Origin: Theropithecus gelada
Lineage: Eukaryota; Chordata; Mammalia; Primates; Cercopithecidae
Length of the DNA stretch: 64,000 nucleotides
Assembly (NCBI RefSeq): GCF_003255815.1
Contig: NC_037673.1
Span: 92,792,840-92,856,839, forward strand
Direction: 5' to 3'
This document shows positions 28,224 to 39,846 of this stretch, one piece after another; position 1 is the stretch's first letter, and every line of letters starts with the position of its first letter. The translations under genes and the position numbers were made by a program. Below the pieces are notes generated by a model. That model ran no database searches. It was given only the letters and a program-made list of their open reading frames with translations, and had not been told where the DNA came from.

Positions 28224-28612
28224 TGTGTTAATTTTCTTGGGCTGACATAAGGATGCATCACAGATGGGCAGCTTATATAATAGAAATGTATTTCCTCACA
28301 GTTCTAGAGACTAGAAATCCAAGATGAAGAAATCAGCAGAGTTGATTTCTTCTGAGGGCCTCTCTCTTTGGCTTGTAGATGGCCACCTTCTCCCTCTGTC
28401 TTCATGTGATCTTTCCTCTGTGTGTGTCTGTGTTCTAATCTTTTTTTTTTTTTTTTTTAAATAAGAACACCATTCATGCTGGATTAGGGCCCACCCTAGT
28501 GACCTCATTTTACCTTGATCATTTCTTTAGCACCTAAATAGTAACGTAAAGCTCCTAATATAGTCCCGTTATCAACATATGAATTTTGGGGAGACATCAT
28601 TCAGCCCAGAAC
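28224..28612 (-). mobile_element. MLT1-type MaLR solo LTR
   Basis: Reverse orientation: 'tgtgttaattttcttgggct', 'ctcacagttctagagactag', 'ggattagggcccaccctagt', 'caacatatgaattttgggga'. It holds a T-run at 28441-28458. Confidence 0.82.
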
Positions 28613-31480
28613 TGATATGTTCACTTCAAGTTTGCTATGAACCTAGACTAATATGGTGGCTGTGGAATAGAAGGTAATAGAGTAGCCAATACAAAGAAGA
28701 ATCATTAAGGTTAATCATTTAGAATGCAAGTTAGATAGATTTATTTTTTTAAACCTTTGTGATGAGAAAAAGGAGCTATAGGACAGGACATTGTTTTGAA
28801 TAGGAAGGTGTATTTGAAACTGTTTAAGTCAGAACTTGACAATATTTTGTGGGTAAATGATATTGGAGGCCTATAGAAATGGATCTAGGTCAGGCCTAAA
28901 CCCATTCTTGTGCGAGTTATTGTCTTGTTTCTTCTAGTCTCACAGTGAACATTCAGGAATGTGCTGGAGTTGCTTTACAACAGCCACTGGCCTGAAAGAG
29001 CAAATAAGGACACAGAGGAGAATCACATGAATTTTCTTGTGAGTGCTGAAGATGAGAAAGGCTCAGCCTTTCTGCTTTGGTGGAAGCCTTACTTGTAGTA
29101 TTTGTTTTTATGGGTGCTTGTGGGCATGAGAAGCCTATTCCTTTGTCTAGGAATATGCTGTATTGATTCTTGTTTTATGTAGCTGTCTCTTTACGTTTTT
29201 GTATTCTCTGCTAGTTAAAAGATTTTGTTTGTTAAGTTTGTGTATTGGTATATTTTAATCAACATCTTACAATTCCATGTGACAAGCATGATAGGCTTGA
29301 TGATAGGCCAGAATGGGAATTATTCATTCAACAAACCGTACTGAGCATCAACATGGTACCTGTTGCAAGAAAGCATCCTCTCTAGTAGGTGAAATTATGA
29401 GTGCGTGGATTGTCAAGGGAAATAAAAGAAAAAGAACAAAAAAGAAAGGCCAGCCCTATAGAATGACTTCGTTTGAGGAGGGGTATGAAATGTCTCAGAA
29501 GAACTGTTTATACAAACAGAAAAATATCTAGGATTGCGGAGTGCCACCAAAAAAGCAGACATCATGAAATGCTAGACAAAGAACAATGGAGAAGAGAACT
29601 TCGCAAGAAGGAGGCCAGTGATATCTTCAAGACAATAACTTCCTTTGTTGTGAAAATGGGAGGGATTGTGGTAGTTGCAGTTAGTATATTTTGGGATACA
29701 GAGGGGTTGTAATTAGGAAGAAGAGGTTCAATTTTACCCTTCACAAAATTCATCACCAAGTTAATTGCGTCTACAGTGTAACACATTCCTTTGTTATCTA
29801 TTGCTTGCTAAACATTTTGAGCTATCCTTAGAATTCAGTAAGCTCATATTTTAAATAATATTTAATGATCAAGTTGTGATTAAGCCAAAAACTTCAGTTG
29901 TGCTTTTCCATGATCATCTTAAAATTTAATGCCTAGATAAGCAGGGAGAGTGTAGAAATCCTTATAGTCTCATCCCATGTCTACTTTTTTGGCTCCAATC
30001 CTTATTCATATCTGTTTCCAGGACTTTGGAGTTAAATATTTAGTCCATGTTTAGTCTCTTGAATAAGTAGCAGTACAAATTTTCTGGTAGAATCAGTTCA
30101 AATGGAAAGTAGCAGAGGTAGGTATGAATATCCAGAGAGTGGTGAGCTGGGTCTGTGAGGTGGGAAAACTTCTGTGTGCTCCACTTGTCCATCGTGAAGA
30201 TGATTTTCTCCTATTATCTACAGGATTACAGGATGCTACTTTAGGGCAATGCTACAGGGCCTGGTAACAGGCACTTTTTCTTTAATAAGTACAGATTCGC
30301 TTTTCCTGGAGATTATTTTTAAAAATTAATATCTGATTCAATTCTACTGTAATATGTTTTCAATTGAATTATTTCTTTCTTTTAATTTTACTTTTAAATT
30401 TTAGTAATTAATTTCATGATTATTTGTGGAATATACCAGGTGTTGTTCTGCATGTGTAGTGAACAACAAATGAAAATCTCTGCCAGCGTGAAGCTTATAG
30501 TCTAGCAGAGGGGACAAATAATAATAAATACAATACTATTTTAATATAATTTAGTTATATTAATATAATTAATTAATATATAGCATAATAAAGAAGAAAA
30601 TGATATAGTCTGCTAGAAGCTAGTAAGTACTATTGCCTTCTTTGGTCACAAATAGGTGTATTTTATATTTTCCTGATATAAAACTTGTTTTGGAAGGCTA
30701 TGTCAGCAGATTTTATAACCATAAGGCTATGTTGCTGATTTTATAAACATAAGCAATTAGAACTTTGTGATGTTCTTCAATGTTGACATTTATTCCCTAC
30801 AAGCAACTGATTTTCAAATTTAGTAACTTTCTTCCAAATAATGTAGCTTGCATTCCTTATCTTGTCTTTTTGAATCACCAACTTTTTGCCAAACCTACTG
30901 GTTAACCTGATCCTGTGTTCCATGTAATCCTTGAACATTCATTTCTGCTGGAAGGTTCAGGGCACTTTTGAACATTCACCACAGCACAGTTCACTCTTCA
31001 CCTGACAAGATATGGGGAGGATAATGTGCCTTTGTTTTTCCTGTAGTCATGGTACAGCAGATCCGTTACTATTTTCCCCCAAGAGAATACTGTTGCCTAT
31101 GGCAACAAGCAAAGGAAAAGGAAACAAATATAGTTTTACAAAAATCTTATAATTTCTCTCTTCCTCCAGAGTCTATGTATGCTTGTTATTTTGAAATATT
31201 TCTGTTAGAGAAAATAAAAAACCTGATTCTCAGTGTTCTGATTGGGAAAGCAAATGTACAAATCTACAATCCCTCAAGTCCATAAAACTGAAATCCTTGG
31301 GGACAGATAATATTTCAGAATTTAAGGGTTTTCAGCGTTTGTAAAGGTAATACAGTAAGTACCTATACCAGATATTTGTTTTGCAGTACTCTTCATTTAA
31401 AATTCCTAACCCCAATTTTTGTGCTTTATTTAAGACTATTATTGCGGTTTATTAACTTTATTTACTTAGGGCTTATAAAT
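28613..31480. other. Unique DNA with possible L2 scraps, no gene seen
   Basis: 29320-29370 (attcattcaacaaaccgtac) and 30430-30530 (gcttatagtctagcagaggg) look like L2 or similar relics. Frames at 29313-29712 and 31049-31285 show no family features and are probably chance. Confidence 0.4.
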
Positions 31481-31780
31481 TTTTTTTTTTCTTTTTTTTG
31501 AGACAAGGTCTCGCTCTGTCACCCAGGCTGGAGTGCAATGGCACCATCTCAGCTCACTGCAACCTCCACACTCCTGAGTTCAAGCTATTTTCCTGCCTCA
31601 GTCTCCTGAGCAGCTGGGACTACAGGTGCACTACCATGCCCAGCTGATTTTTGTACTTTTTATAGAGATGGGGTTTTACCATGTTGCCCAGGCTGGTCTC
31701 CAACTCCTGAGCTCAGATGAACTGCCAGCCTTGGCCTCCCAAAATGTTGGGATTATAGGCGTGAGCCACTGCACCTGGCT
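31481..31780 (-). mobile_element. AluS-type SINE
   Basis: Poly-T (31481-31499) then a full antisense Alu ending 'gagccactgcacctggct'. The flanks gggcttataa and ggggtttataa resemble a decayed target-site duplication. Confidence 0.95.
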
Positions 31781-32345
31781 TGGGGTTTATAATTCCTAAG
31801 ATGCATATTTTTGCAAACACAATTAGTATTTTTTTTTTACTGAACCAAGAGTTTTAATACCTTCTAAACAAATACTGGAAGACAACTCAGAATTGCTGGA
31901 ATGTGTAAACATCAGTATTTTTATATACAGTACATATATGTATATCAGTTTATTTATAAATATCCTGGAAGACTTAGCTATTTTAGGTGTAACAAATAGA
32001 AGTTGAGTGGATGAAGTAGGAAAAATGAATGATTAATAATTACCTACTTAATGTATTAAATAATACATATTGTTTTGGTAGACAATAATAAATGAGTGTT
32101 TTTCCTTCAGATTCAAATACATTTTATAAAAAGTCAGGGTACATTTCTTTTTTACTCTTCAGAGTTTGTGCAGTTAAAAGTAAAAATTTATGTATGTAAA
32201 CAACTTTTGGGAGCACTAATAATTTTTTACATTAGAAGACAAGAAGGCTATGTTCTCATTTACTTAGTTTTTGGACCCTTGACTTGGATGTAATACTAGG
32301 TAATTTTAACAACTGGATGTTTGTGTTTGCCAATGAGTGGTTAGC
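31781..32345. other. Unique AT-rich DNA
   Basis: No gene recognised. Confidence 0.45.
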
Positions 32346-32648
32346 TTTTTTTTTTTTTTTTTTTGAGACGGAGTCTGGTTCTGTTGCACAGGCTGTAGTG
32401 CAGTGGCGCAATTTCCGCTCACTGCAAGCTCGGCCTCCCGTGTTCACGCCATTCTCTTGCCTCAGCCTCTCGAGTAGCTGGGACTACAGGCGCCCGCCAC
32501 TATGCCCGGCTAATTTTTTTTTTTTTTTTTAGTAGAGACGGGGTTTCACCATGTTAGCCAGGATGGTCTTGATCTCCTGACCTCGTGATCCACCCGCCTC
32601 GGCCTCCCAAAGTGCTGGGAGTATAGGCGTGAGCCATCGCACAGGGCC
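32346..32648 (-). mobile_element. AluY-type SINE
   Basis: Poly-T tail (32346-32364) and a second T expansion of the central A-rich linker (32515-32530). It reads ctaattttttt and ggcgtgagcc, so it lacks the monkey-specific changes seen at 18137 and 62098. Confidence 0.95.
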
Positions 32649-34096
32649 GTGATTTGCCTTTTAACTGAGCTTTGTCTCCGATCTTCAGTGAAGTTCACAG
32701 ATGTTGCCTTATCAGAAAGTTGGTATTTGGGAAAAGTTTTCAGAAAATATATCCCCTATATTTGGAATATATATCTCCTATATATAGAATAAAAACGTCT
32801 TCTCTTTTCTTTAAAGTAACTCAACCAAATAATGCGACCTATCAAATCGTTTCATCTTAATTCAGGGACACAAGAGGAATGCTGCTCTGGAGGACGCTAG
32901 CATATATCAAGTGTTTTCTCGTTCTTTGCCAAGTGTACAGTTCATTTTTCGGTCACCTGTGTCTGTCAGTTTAGCACATGTAAGGCAGTTCTCAGCATCC
33001 TTCATTCTTCTCTGAAACTTACATGGACGCTTCAAACATTGTCTGGCTCATTATTTCCCAAGAAAGGTTAAGGCCTTTACTGTCAGACCGGAACCCTTCG
33101 CTAATTAGAGTCCTTGCTTTGTCACTGAACGTGTCACGTTTGCAAGCCTTCCTGCTGTGATCAGGGGCACGTTGCTCACTCGCATAAATGTCCAGTGACC
33201 CCAGATCTCCAGGGAAGGTTGCCTACTATTTTCTGTGTGACAAATGTTTAGCTTGCTAAAATCCTAACTCCCCTTTAACAGGCTTTTATGTAGGATTGGA
33301 TGAGATAGTCACCAGTTCACCAAGAAGCTTTTGCTTAATACTACCCTGTTTATCGCTTCAGTTTTAGTGAAGTTGAGTCCACGTAAAATAATAAAAGCAA
33401 TACTTTCAAATGTGGAAAAAATAGCAAATTTTCCCACTCTTTAAAAAAGGAATGTGTCACTATATCCATTACATAGTATTTTTCATTTTATAAAAAAGTC
33501 TTGCTTCTTTTTGATTAGGTAAAAAATCTGTTCTTTTTTGTTTAATTTATAAGGATAACTCAAGGTTGTTTTAAATGATTAAAACGATATCATATAACTA
33601 CATTACTTCCATTGACTTTCTTCTTTGATTCAGGAAATATATAATTTGCAGTTTCATTTTCAGGTGATAGGATTTTACCAGTTGAAAGGATAGAAAGACA
33701 AAATGCACTGGCAGGTTTTGTGTACTGGAATTGTCAAAGACTGCTTTTGGGAGTAAGTCAGGCTTCACCCTTCCTATTCATAGGAGGGTTCCTGTATCTT
33801 CTGTTGGATCATTACCTCCTTCCATTTCCAGCTTTCCTTGGTTACATCAGAGAGCTGGCCCAAATGATGCGAGTGTCTTGGTGTTTGATTTCATTATGGG
33901 TTAGTTAACTTCTTCAAGAAAATTGTCTATTACATATATAGATCACAATTGTATATTTGGCTAGTTGATTCACAGGTTAATTTTAGACATAAGGTTAGTT
34001 CACAAGCTTAGGGCACTTTTCTTTTTGAAGGAAAATATATTGTAAAACTTAAAAAAGAGTTGTATTAAATGTCAGGATTATTTAAGGCCAGAGGTA
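32649..34096. other. Unique DNA, mildly CpG-retaining in its first half
   Basis: No gene recognised. 32870-33210 keeps more CpG sites (for example in 'agaccggaacccttcgctaa' and 'actgaacgtgtcacgtttgc') than flanking DNA. The rest is AT-rich. Confidence 0.45.
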
Positions 34097-34104
34097 AGAA
34101 ATTT

Positions 34105-34112
<8 letters not shown>
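34097..34112. repeat. Left target-site duplication of the young L1
   Basis: agaaattttctttttt, identical over 16 bp to 40289-40304. The left copy merges with the poly-T, so its last bases are ambiguous. Confidence 0.9.
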
Positions 34113-34135
<23 letters not shown>

Positions 34136-34139
<4 letters not shown>

Positions 34140-34145
34140 TTTATT
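34136..34145 (-). terminator. L1 polyadenylation signals
   Basis: Two overlapping AATAAA hexamers on the minus strand (plus-strand tttatttatt), directly upstream of the A-tail. Confidence 0.75.
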
Positions 34146-34275
34146 ATTATTATACTGTAAGTTGTAGGGTACATGTGCATAACGTGCAGGTTTGTTACAT
34201 ATGTATACTTGTGCCTTGTTGGTGTGCTGCACCCATCAACTCGTCATTTACATCAGGTATAACTCCCAATGCAAT

Positions 34276-34297
34276 CCCTCCCCCCGCCCCCCTCCCC
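34276..34297 (-). other. L1 3'UTR polypurine tract, G-quadruplex candidate
   Basis: The plus strand holds C runs of 3, 6, 6 and 4 separated by single bases, so the L1 RNA strand has four G runs able to form a G-quadruplex. This is a known feature of young primate L1 3'UTRs. The older L1 at 21740-21780 has only weaker runs. Confidence 0.7.
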
Positions 34298-34352
34298 ATG
34301 ATAGGCCCCGGTGTGTGATGTTCCCCTTCCCGAGTCCAAGTGATCTCATTGT

Positions 34353-34815
34353 TCAGTTCCCACCTATGAGTGAGAACATGCGGTGTTTGGTTTTCTGTTC
34401 TTGTGATAGTTTGCTAAGAATGATGGTTTCCAGCTGCATCCATGTCCCTACAAAGGACACAAACTCATCCTTTTTTATGGCTGCATAGTATTCCATGGTG
34501 TATATATGCCACATTTTCTTAATCCAATCTGTCACTGATGGACATTTGGGTTGATTCCAAGTCTTTGCTATTGTGAATAGTGCTGCAATAAACATACGTG
34601 TGCATGTGTCTTTATAGCAGCATAATTTATAATCCTTTGGGTATATCCCCAGTAATGGGATGGCTGGGTCATATGGTACATCTAGTTCTAGATCCTTGAG
34701 GAATCGCCATACTGTTTTCCATAATGGTTGAACTAGTTTACAATCCCACCAACAGTGTAAAAGTGTTCCTATGTCTCCACATCCTCTCCAGCACCTGTTG
34801 TTTCCTGACTTTTTT
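34353..34815 (-). pseudogene. Frameshifted C-terminal tail of L1 ORF2
   Basis: The C-terminal segment remains open in the next frame from the extra base at 34810-34815 to the normal stop (34353-34355). I read through it and saw no stop codon. Total distance from the ATG at 38181 is 3,829 bp, exactly one more than a 1,275-codon frame plus stop. The Cys-rich motif that helps RNA binding lies here and is not translated in frame. Confidence 0.9.
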
Positions 34816-37800
34816 AATGATTGCCATTCTAACTGGTGTGAGATGGTATCTCATTGTGGTTTTGATTTGCATTTCTCTGATGGCCAGTGATGATGAGCAT
34901 TTTTTCATGTGTTTGTTGGCTGTATGAATGTCTTCTTTTGAGAAATGTCTATTCATATCCTTTGCCCACTTTTTGATGGGGTTGTTTGTTTTTTTCTTGT
35001 AAATTTGTTGGAGTTCTTTGTAGGTTCTGGATATTAGCCCTTTGTCAGATGAGTAGATTGCAAAAATTTTCTCCCATTCTGTAGGTTGCCTGTTCACTCT
35101 GATGGTAGTTTCTTTTGCTGTGCAGAAGCTCTTTAGTTTAATGAGATCCCATTTGTCAATTTTGGCTTTTGCTGCCGTTGCTTTTGGTGTTTTAGACATG
35201 AAGTCTTTGCCCATGCCTATGTCCTGAATGGTACTACCTAGATTTTCCTCTAGGATTTTTATGGTATTAGGTCTAACATTTAAGTCTCTAATCCATCTTG
35301 AATTAATTTTCGTATAAGGAGTAAGGAAAGGATCCAGTTTCAGCTTTCTACTTATGGCTAGCCAATTTTCCCAGCACCATTTATTAAATAGGGAATCCTT
35401 TCCCCATTTCTTGTTTCTCTCAGGTTTGTCAAAGATCAGATGGCTGTAGATGTGTGGTATTATTTCTGAGGACTCTGTTCTGTTCCATTGGTCTATATCT
35501 CTGTTTTGGTACCAGTACCATGCTGTTTTGGTTACTGTAGCCTTGTAGTATAGTTTGAAGTCAGGTAGCGTGATGCCTCCAGCTTTGTTCTTTTGACTTA
35601 GGATTGTCTTGGAGATGCGGGCTCTTTTTTGGTTCCATATGAACTTTAAAGCAGTTTTTTCCAATTCTGTGAAGAAACTCATTGGTAGCTTGATGGGGAT
35701 GGCATTGAATCTATAAATTACCTTGGGCAGTATGGCCATTTTCACGATATTGATTCTTCCTATCCATGAGCATGGTATGTTCTTCCATTTGTTTGTGTCC
35801 TCTTTTATTTCACTGAGCAGTGGTTTGTAGTTCTCCTTGAAGAGGTCCTTTACATCCCTTGTAAGTTGGATTCCTAGGTATTTGATTCTCTTTGAAGCAA
35901 TTGTGAATGGAAGTTCATTCCTGATTTGGCTCTCTGTTTGTCTGTTACTAGTGTATAAGAATGCTTGTGATTTTTGCACATTAATTTTGTATCCTGAGAC
36001 TTTGCTGAAGTTGCTTATCAGCTTAAGGAGATTTTGGGCTGAGACAATGGGGTTTTCTAAATATACAATCATGTCATCTGCAAACAGGGACAATTTGACT
36101 TCTTCTTTTCCTAACTGAATACCCTTGATTTCTTTCTCTTGCCTGATTGCCCTAGCCAGAACTTCCAACACTATGTTGAATAGGAGTGGTGAGAGAGGGC
36201 ATCCCTGTCTTTTGCCAGTTTTCAAAGGGAATGCTTCCAGTTTTTGCCCATTCAGTATGATATTGGCTGTGGGTTTGTCATAAATAGCTCTTATTATTTT
36301 GAGGTACGTTCCATCAATACCGAATTTATTGAGCGTTTTTAGCATGAAGGGCTGTTGAATTTTGTCAAAAGCCTTTTCTGCATCTATTGAAATAATCATG
36401 TGGTTCTTGTCTTTGGTTCTGTTTATATGCTGGATTATGTTTATTGATTTGCGAATGTTGAACCAGCCTTGCATCCCAGGGATGAAGCCCACTTGATCAT
36501 GGTGGATAAGCTTTTTGATGTGTTGCTGAATCCGGTTTGCCAGTATTTTATTGAGGATTTTTGCATCGATGTTCATCAGGGATATTGGTCTAAAATTCTC
36601 TTTTTTTGTTGTATCTCTGCCAGGCTTTGGTATCAGGATGATGTTGGCCTCATAAAATGAGTTAGGGAGGATTCCCTCTTTTTCTATTGATTGGAATAGT
36701 TTCAGAAGGAATGGTACCAACTCCTCCTTGTACCTCTGGTAGAATTCAGCTGTGAATCCATCTGGTCCTGGACTTTTTTTGGTTGGTAGGCTATTAATTG
36801 TTGCCTCAATTTCAGAGCCTGCTATTGGTCTATTCAGGGATTCAACTTCTTCCTGGTTTAGTCTTGGAAGAGTGTAAGTGTCCAGGAAATTATCCATTTC
36901 TTCTAGATTTTCCAGTTTATTTGCGTAGAGGTGTTTATAGTATTCTCTGATGGTAGTGTGTATTTCTGTGGGGTCGGTGGTGATATCCCCTTTATCATTT
37001 TTAATTGCGTCGATTTGATTCTTCTCTCTTTTCTTCTTTATTAGTCTTGCTAGTGGTCTGTCAATTTTGTTGATCTTTTCAAAAAACCAACTCCTGGATT
37101 CATTGATTTTTTGGAGGGTTTTTTGTGTCTCTATCTCCTTCAGTTCTGCTCTGATCTTAGTTATTTCTAGCCTTCTGCTAGCTTTTGAATGTGTTTGCTC
37201 TTGCTTCTCTAGTTCTTTTAATTGCGATGTTAGAGTGTCAATTTTAGATCTTTCCTGCTTTCTCTTGTGGGCATTTAGTGCTATAAATTTCCCTCTACAC
37301 ACTGCTTTAAATGTGTCCCAGAGATTCTGGTATGTTGTATCTTTGTTCTCATTGGTTTCAAAGAACATCTTTATTTCTGCCTTCATTTCGTTATGTACCC
37401 AGTAGTCATTCAGGAGCAGGTTGTTCAGTTTCCATGTAGTTGAGCGGTTTTGATTGAGTTTCTTAGTCCTGAGTTCTAGTTTGATTGCACTGTGGTCTGA
37501 GAGACAGTTTGTTATAATTTCTGTTCTTGTACATTTGCTGAGGAGTGCTTTACTTCCAATTACGTGGTCAATTTTGGAATAAGTACGATGTGGTGCTGAG
37601 AAGAATGTATATTCTGTTGATTTGGGGTGGAGAGTTCTATAGATGTCTATTAGGTCTGCTTGCTGCAGAGATGAGTTCAATTCCTGGATATCCTTGTTAA
37701 CTTTCTGTCTCGTTGATCTGTCTAATGTTGACAATGGAGTGTTGAAGTCTCCCATTATTATTGTATGGGAGTCTAAGTCTCTTTGTAAGTCTCTAAGGAC

Positions 37801-38181
37801 TTGCTTTATGAATCTGGGTGCTCCTGTATTGGGTGCATATATATTTAGGATAGTTAGCTCTTCCTGTTGAATTGATCCCTTTACCATTATGTAATGGCCT
37901 TCTTTGTCTCTTTTGATCTTTGATGGTTTAAAGTCTGTTTTATCAGAGACTAGTATTGCAACCCCCGCTTTTTTTTGTTCTCCATTTGCTTGGTAAATCT
38001 TCCTCCATCCCTTTATTTTGAGCCTATGTATGTCTCTGCGTGTGAGATGGGTCTCCTGAATACAGCAGACTGATGGGTCTTGACTCTTTATCCAGTTTGC
38101 CAGTCTGTGTCTCTTAATTGGAGCATTTAGTCCATTTACATTTAAGGTTAAGATTGTTATGTATGAACTTGATCCTGCCAT
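34738..38181 (-). CDS. L1 ORF2 protein, endonuclease/reverse transcriptase, C-terminally truncated
   Basis: ORF2p nicks target DNA and reverse transcribes L1 RNA from the nick. This frame has 1,147 codons against 1,275 for complete primate ORF2p. The N-terminal endonuclease keeps N14, E43, D145, D229 and H230. The RT domain (about residues 500-775) keeps D600 and the FADD motif at 700-703. The start ATG at 38181 lies 63 bp after ORF1, as in other primate L1s, where ORF2 is translated by an unusual reinitiation-like mechanism. One extra A in an A run (plus-strand T6 at 34810-34815) shifts the frame at residue 1124-1125, adds 23 unrelated residues and removes the Cys-rich C-terminal segment. 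It could be a true mutation, a polymorphism or a homopolymer sequencing error. Confidence 0.95.
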   Translation of the reverse strand: MAGSSSYITILTLNVNGLNAPIKRHRLANWIKSQDPSVCCIQETHLTRRDIHRLKIKGWRKIYQANGEQKKAGVAILVSDKTDFKPSKIKRDKEGHYIMVKGSIQQEELTILNIYAPNTGAPRFIKQVLRDLQRDLDSHTIIMGDFNTPLSTLDRSTRQKVNKDIQELNSSLQQADLIDIYRTLHPKSTEYTFFSAPHRTYSKIDHVIGSKALLSKCTRTEIITNCLSDHSAIKLELRTKKLNQNRSTTWKLNNLLLNDYWVHNEMKAEIKMFFETNENKDTTYQNLWDTFKAVCRGKFIALNAHKRKQERSKIDTLTSQLKELEKQEQTHSKASRRLEITKIRAELKEIETQKTLQKINESRSWFFEKINKIDRPLARLIKKKREKNQIDAIKNDKGDITTDPTEIHTTIREYYKHLYANKLENLEEMDNFLDTYTLPRLNQEEVESLNRPIAGSEIEATINSLPTKKSPGPDGFTAEFYQRYKEELVPFLLKLFQSIEKEGILPNSFYEANIILIPKPGRDTTKKENFRPISLMNIDAKILNKILANRIQQHIKKLIHHDQVGFIPGMQGWFNIRKSINIIQHINRTKDKNHMIISIDAEKAFDKIQQPFMLKTLNKFGIDGTYLKIIRAIYDKPTANIILNGQKLEAFPLKTGKRQGCPLSPLLFNIVLEVLARAIRQEKEIKGIQLGKEEVKLSLFADDMIVYLENPIVSAQNLLKLISNFSKVSGYKINVQKSQAFLYTSNRQTESQIRNELPFTIASKRIKYLGIQLTRDVKDLFKENYKPLLSEIKEDTNKWKNIPCSWIGRINIVKMAILPKVIYRFNAIPIKLPMSFFTELEKTALKFIWNQKRARISKTILSQKNKAGGITLPDFKLYYKATVTKTAWYWYQNRDIDQWNRTESSEIIPHIYSHLIFDKPERNKKWGKDSLFNKWCWENWLAISRKLKLDPFLTPYTKINSRWIRDLNVRPNTIKILEENLGSTIQDIGMGKDFMSKTPKATAAKAKIDKWDLIKLKSFCTAKETTIRVNRQPTEWEKIFAIYSSDKGLISRTYKELQQIYKKKTNNPIKKWAKDMNRHFSKEDIHTANKHMKKCSSSLAIREMQIKTTMRYHLTPVRMAIIKKVRKQQVLERMWRHRNTFTLLVGL

Positions 38182-38244
38182 TATGATATTAACTGGTTAT
38201 TTTGCTCATTAGTTGATGCAGTTTCTTCCTAGCCTCGATGGTCT

Positions 38245-39261
38245 TTACATTTTGGCATGTTTTTGAGATGGCTGGTACCGGTTGTTCCTTTCCATGTTGA
38301 GTGCTTCCTTCAGGGTCTCTTGTAAGGCAGGCCTAGTGGTGACAAAATCTCTAAGCATTTGCTCATCTGTAAAGGATTTTATTTCTCCTTCACTTATGAA
38401 ACTTAGTTTGGCTGGATATGAAATTCTGGGTTTAAAATTCTTTTCTTTAAGAATGTTGAATATTGGCCCCCACTCTCTTCTGGCTTGGAGAGTTTCTGCC
38501 GAGAGATCTGCTGTGAGTCTGATGGGCTTCCCTTTGTGGGTAACCCGACCTTTCTCTCTGGCTGCCCTTAAGATTTTTTCCTTCATTTCAACTTTGGTGA
38601 ATCTGGCAATTATGTGTCTTGGAGTTGCTCTTCTCGAGGAGTATCTTTGTGGCGTTCTCTGTATTTCCTGGATTTGAATGTTGGCCTGCCCTACTAGGTT
38701 GGGGAAGTTCTCCTGGATGATATCCTGAAGAGTGTTTTCCAACTTGGTTCCATTTTCCCCCTCACTTTCAGGCACCCCAATCAGACGTAGATTTGGTCTT
38801 TTTACATAATCCCATACTTCTTGCAGGCTTTGTTCATTTCTTTTTCTTCTTTTTTCTTTTGGTTTCTCTTCTCGCTTCATTTCATTCATTTGATCCTCAA
38901 TTGCTGATACTCTTTCTTCCAGTTGATCGAGTCGGTTACTGAAGCTTGTGCATTTGTCACGTATTTCTCGTGTCATGGTTTTCATCTCTTTCATTTCGTT
39001 TATGACCTTCTCTGCATTAATTACTCTAGCCGTCAATTCTTCCACTTTTTTTTCAAGATTTTTAGTTTCTTTGCGCTGGGTACGTAATTCCTCCTTTAGC
39101 TCTGAGAAATTTGATGGACTGAAGCCTTCTTCTCTCATCTCGTCAAAGTCATTCTCCGTCCAGCTTTGATCCATTGCTGGCGATGAGCTGCGCTCCTTTG
39201 CTGGGGGAGATGCGCTCTTGTTTTTTGAATTTCCAGCTTTTCTGCCCTGCTTTTTCCCCAT
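38245..39261 (-). CDS. L1 ORF1 protein (RNA-binding trimer protein), intact
   Basis: ORF1p coats L1 RNA as a trimer and acts as a nucleic-acid chaperone in the L1 ribonucleoprotein. It has 338 codons, the same length as the human protein, with no break. Order: a short N-terminal region, a heptad-rich coiled coil (about 51-150), an RRM-like domain (about 157-252) and a C-terminal domain. The proline-directed sites S18, S27, T203 and T213 are all present, as is R261, needed for RNA binding in the human protein. The coiled-coil half differs strongly from the human sequence, while the RRM and C-terminal domain are nearly the same. It is preceded by the L1 5'UTR and followed after 63 bp by ORF2. 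Confidence 0.97.
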   Translation of the reverse strand: MGKKQGRKAGNSKNKSASPPAKERSSSPAMDQSWTENDFDEMREEGFSPSNFSELKEELRTQRKETKNLEKKVEELTARVINAEKVINEMKEMKTMTREIRDKCTSFSNRLDQLEERVSAIEDQMNEMKREEKPKEKRRKRNEQSLQEVWDYVKRPNLRLIGVPESEGENGTKLENTLQDIIQENFPNLVGQANIQIQEIQRTPQRYSSRRATPRHIIARFTKVEMKEKILRAAREKGRVTHKGKPIRLTADLSAETLQARREWGPIFNILKEKNFKPRISYPAKLSFISEGEIKSFTDEQMLRDFVTTRPALQETLKEALNMERNNRYQPSQKHAKM

Positions 39262-39846
39262 CTTTGTGGTTTTATCTGCCTCTGGTCTTTGATGATGGTG
39301 ATGTACTGATGGGGTTTTGGTGTAGGTGTCCTTCCTGTTTGATAGTTTTCCTTCTAACAGTCAGGACCCTCAGCTGTAGGTCTGTTGGAGATTGCTTGAG
39401 GTCCACTCCAGACCCTGTTTGCCTGGGTAACAGCAGCAGAGGCTGCAGAAGATAGAATATTTCTGAACAGCAAGTGTACCTGTCTGATTCTTGCTTTGGA
39501 AGCTTCCTCTCAGGGGTGTACTCCACCCTGTGAGGTGTGGGGTGTCAGACTGCCCCTAGTGGGGGATGTCTCCCAGTTAGGCTACTCAGGGGTCAGGGAC
39601 CCGCTTGAGCAGGGAGTCTGTCCCTTCTCAGATCTCAACCTCCGTGTTGGGAGATCCACTGCTCTCTTCAAAGCTGTCAGACAGAGTCGTTTGCATCTGC
39701 AGAGGTGTCTGCTGCTTTGTTATTGTTTTCTGTGCCCTGCCCCCAGAGGTGGAGTCTACAGAGACAGGCAGGTTTCCTTGAGCTGCTGTGAGCTCCACCC
39801 AGTTCGAGCTTCCCAGCAGCTTTGTTTACCTACTTAAGCCTCAGCA

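Noticed and set aside
29313..29712. Lysine-rich frames that could suggest a small gene or processed pseudogene
   Set aside because: No match to any known protein family by eye, no A-tail or duplication for a processed copy.
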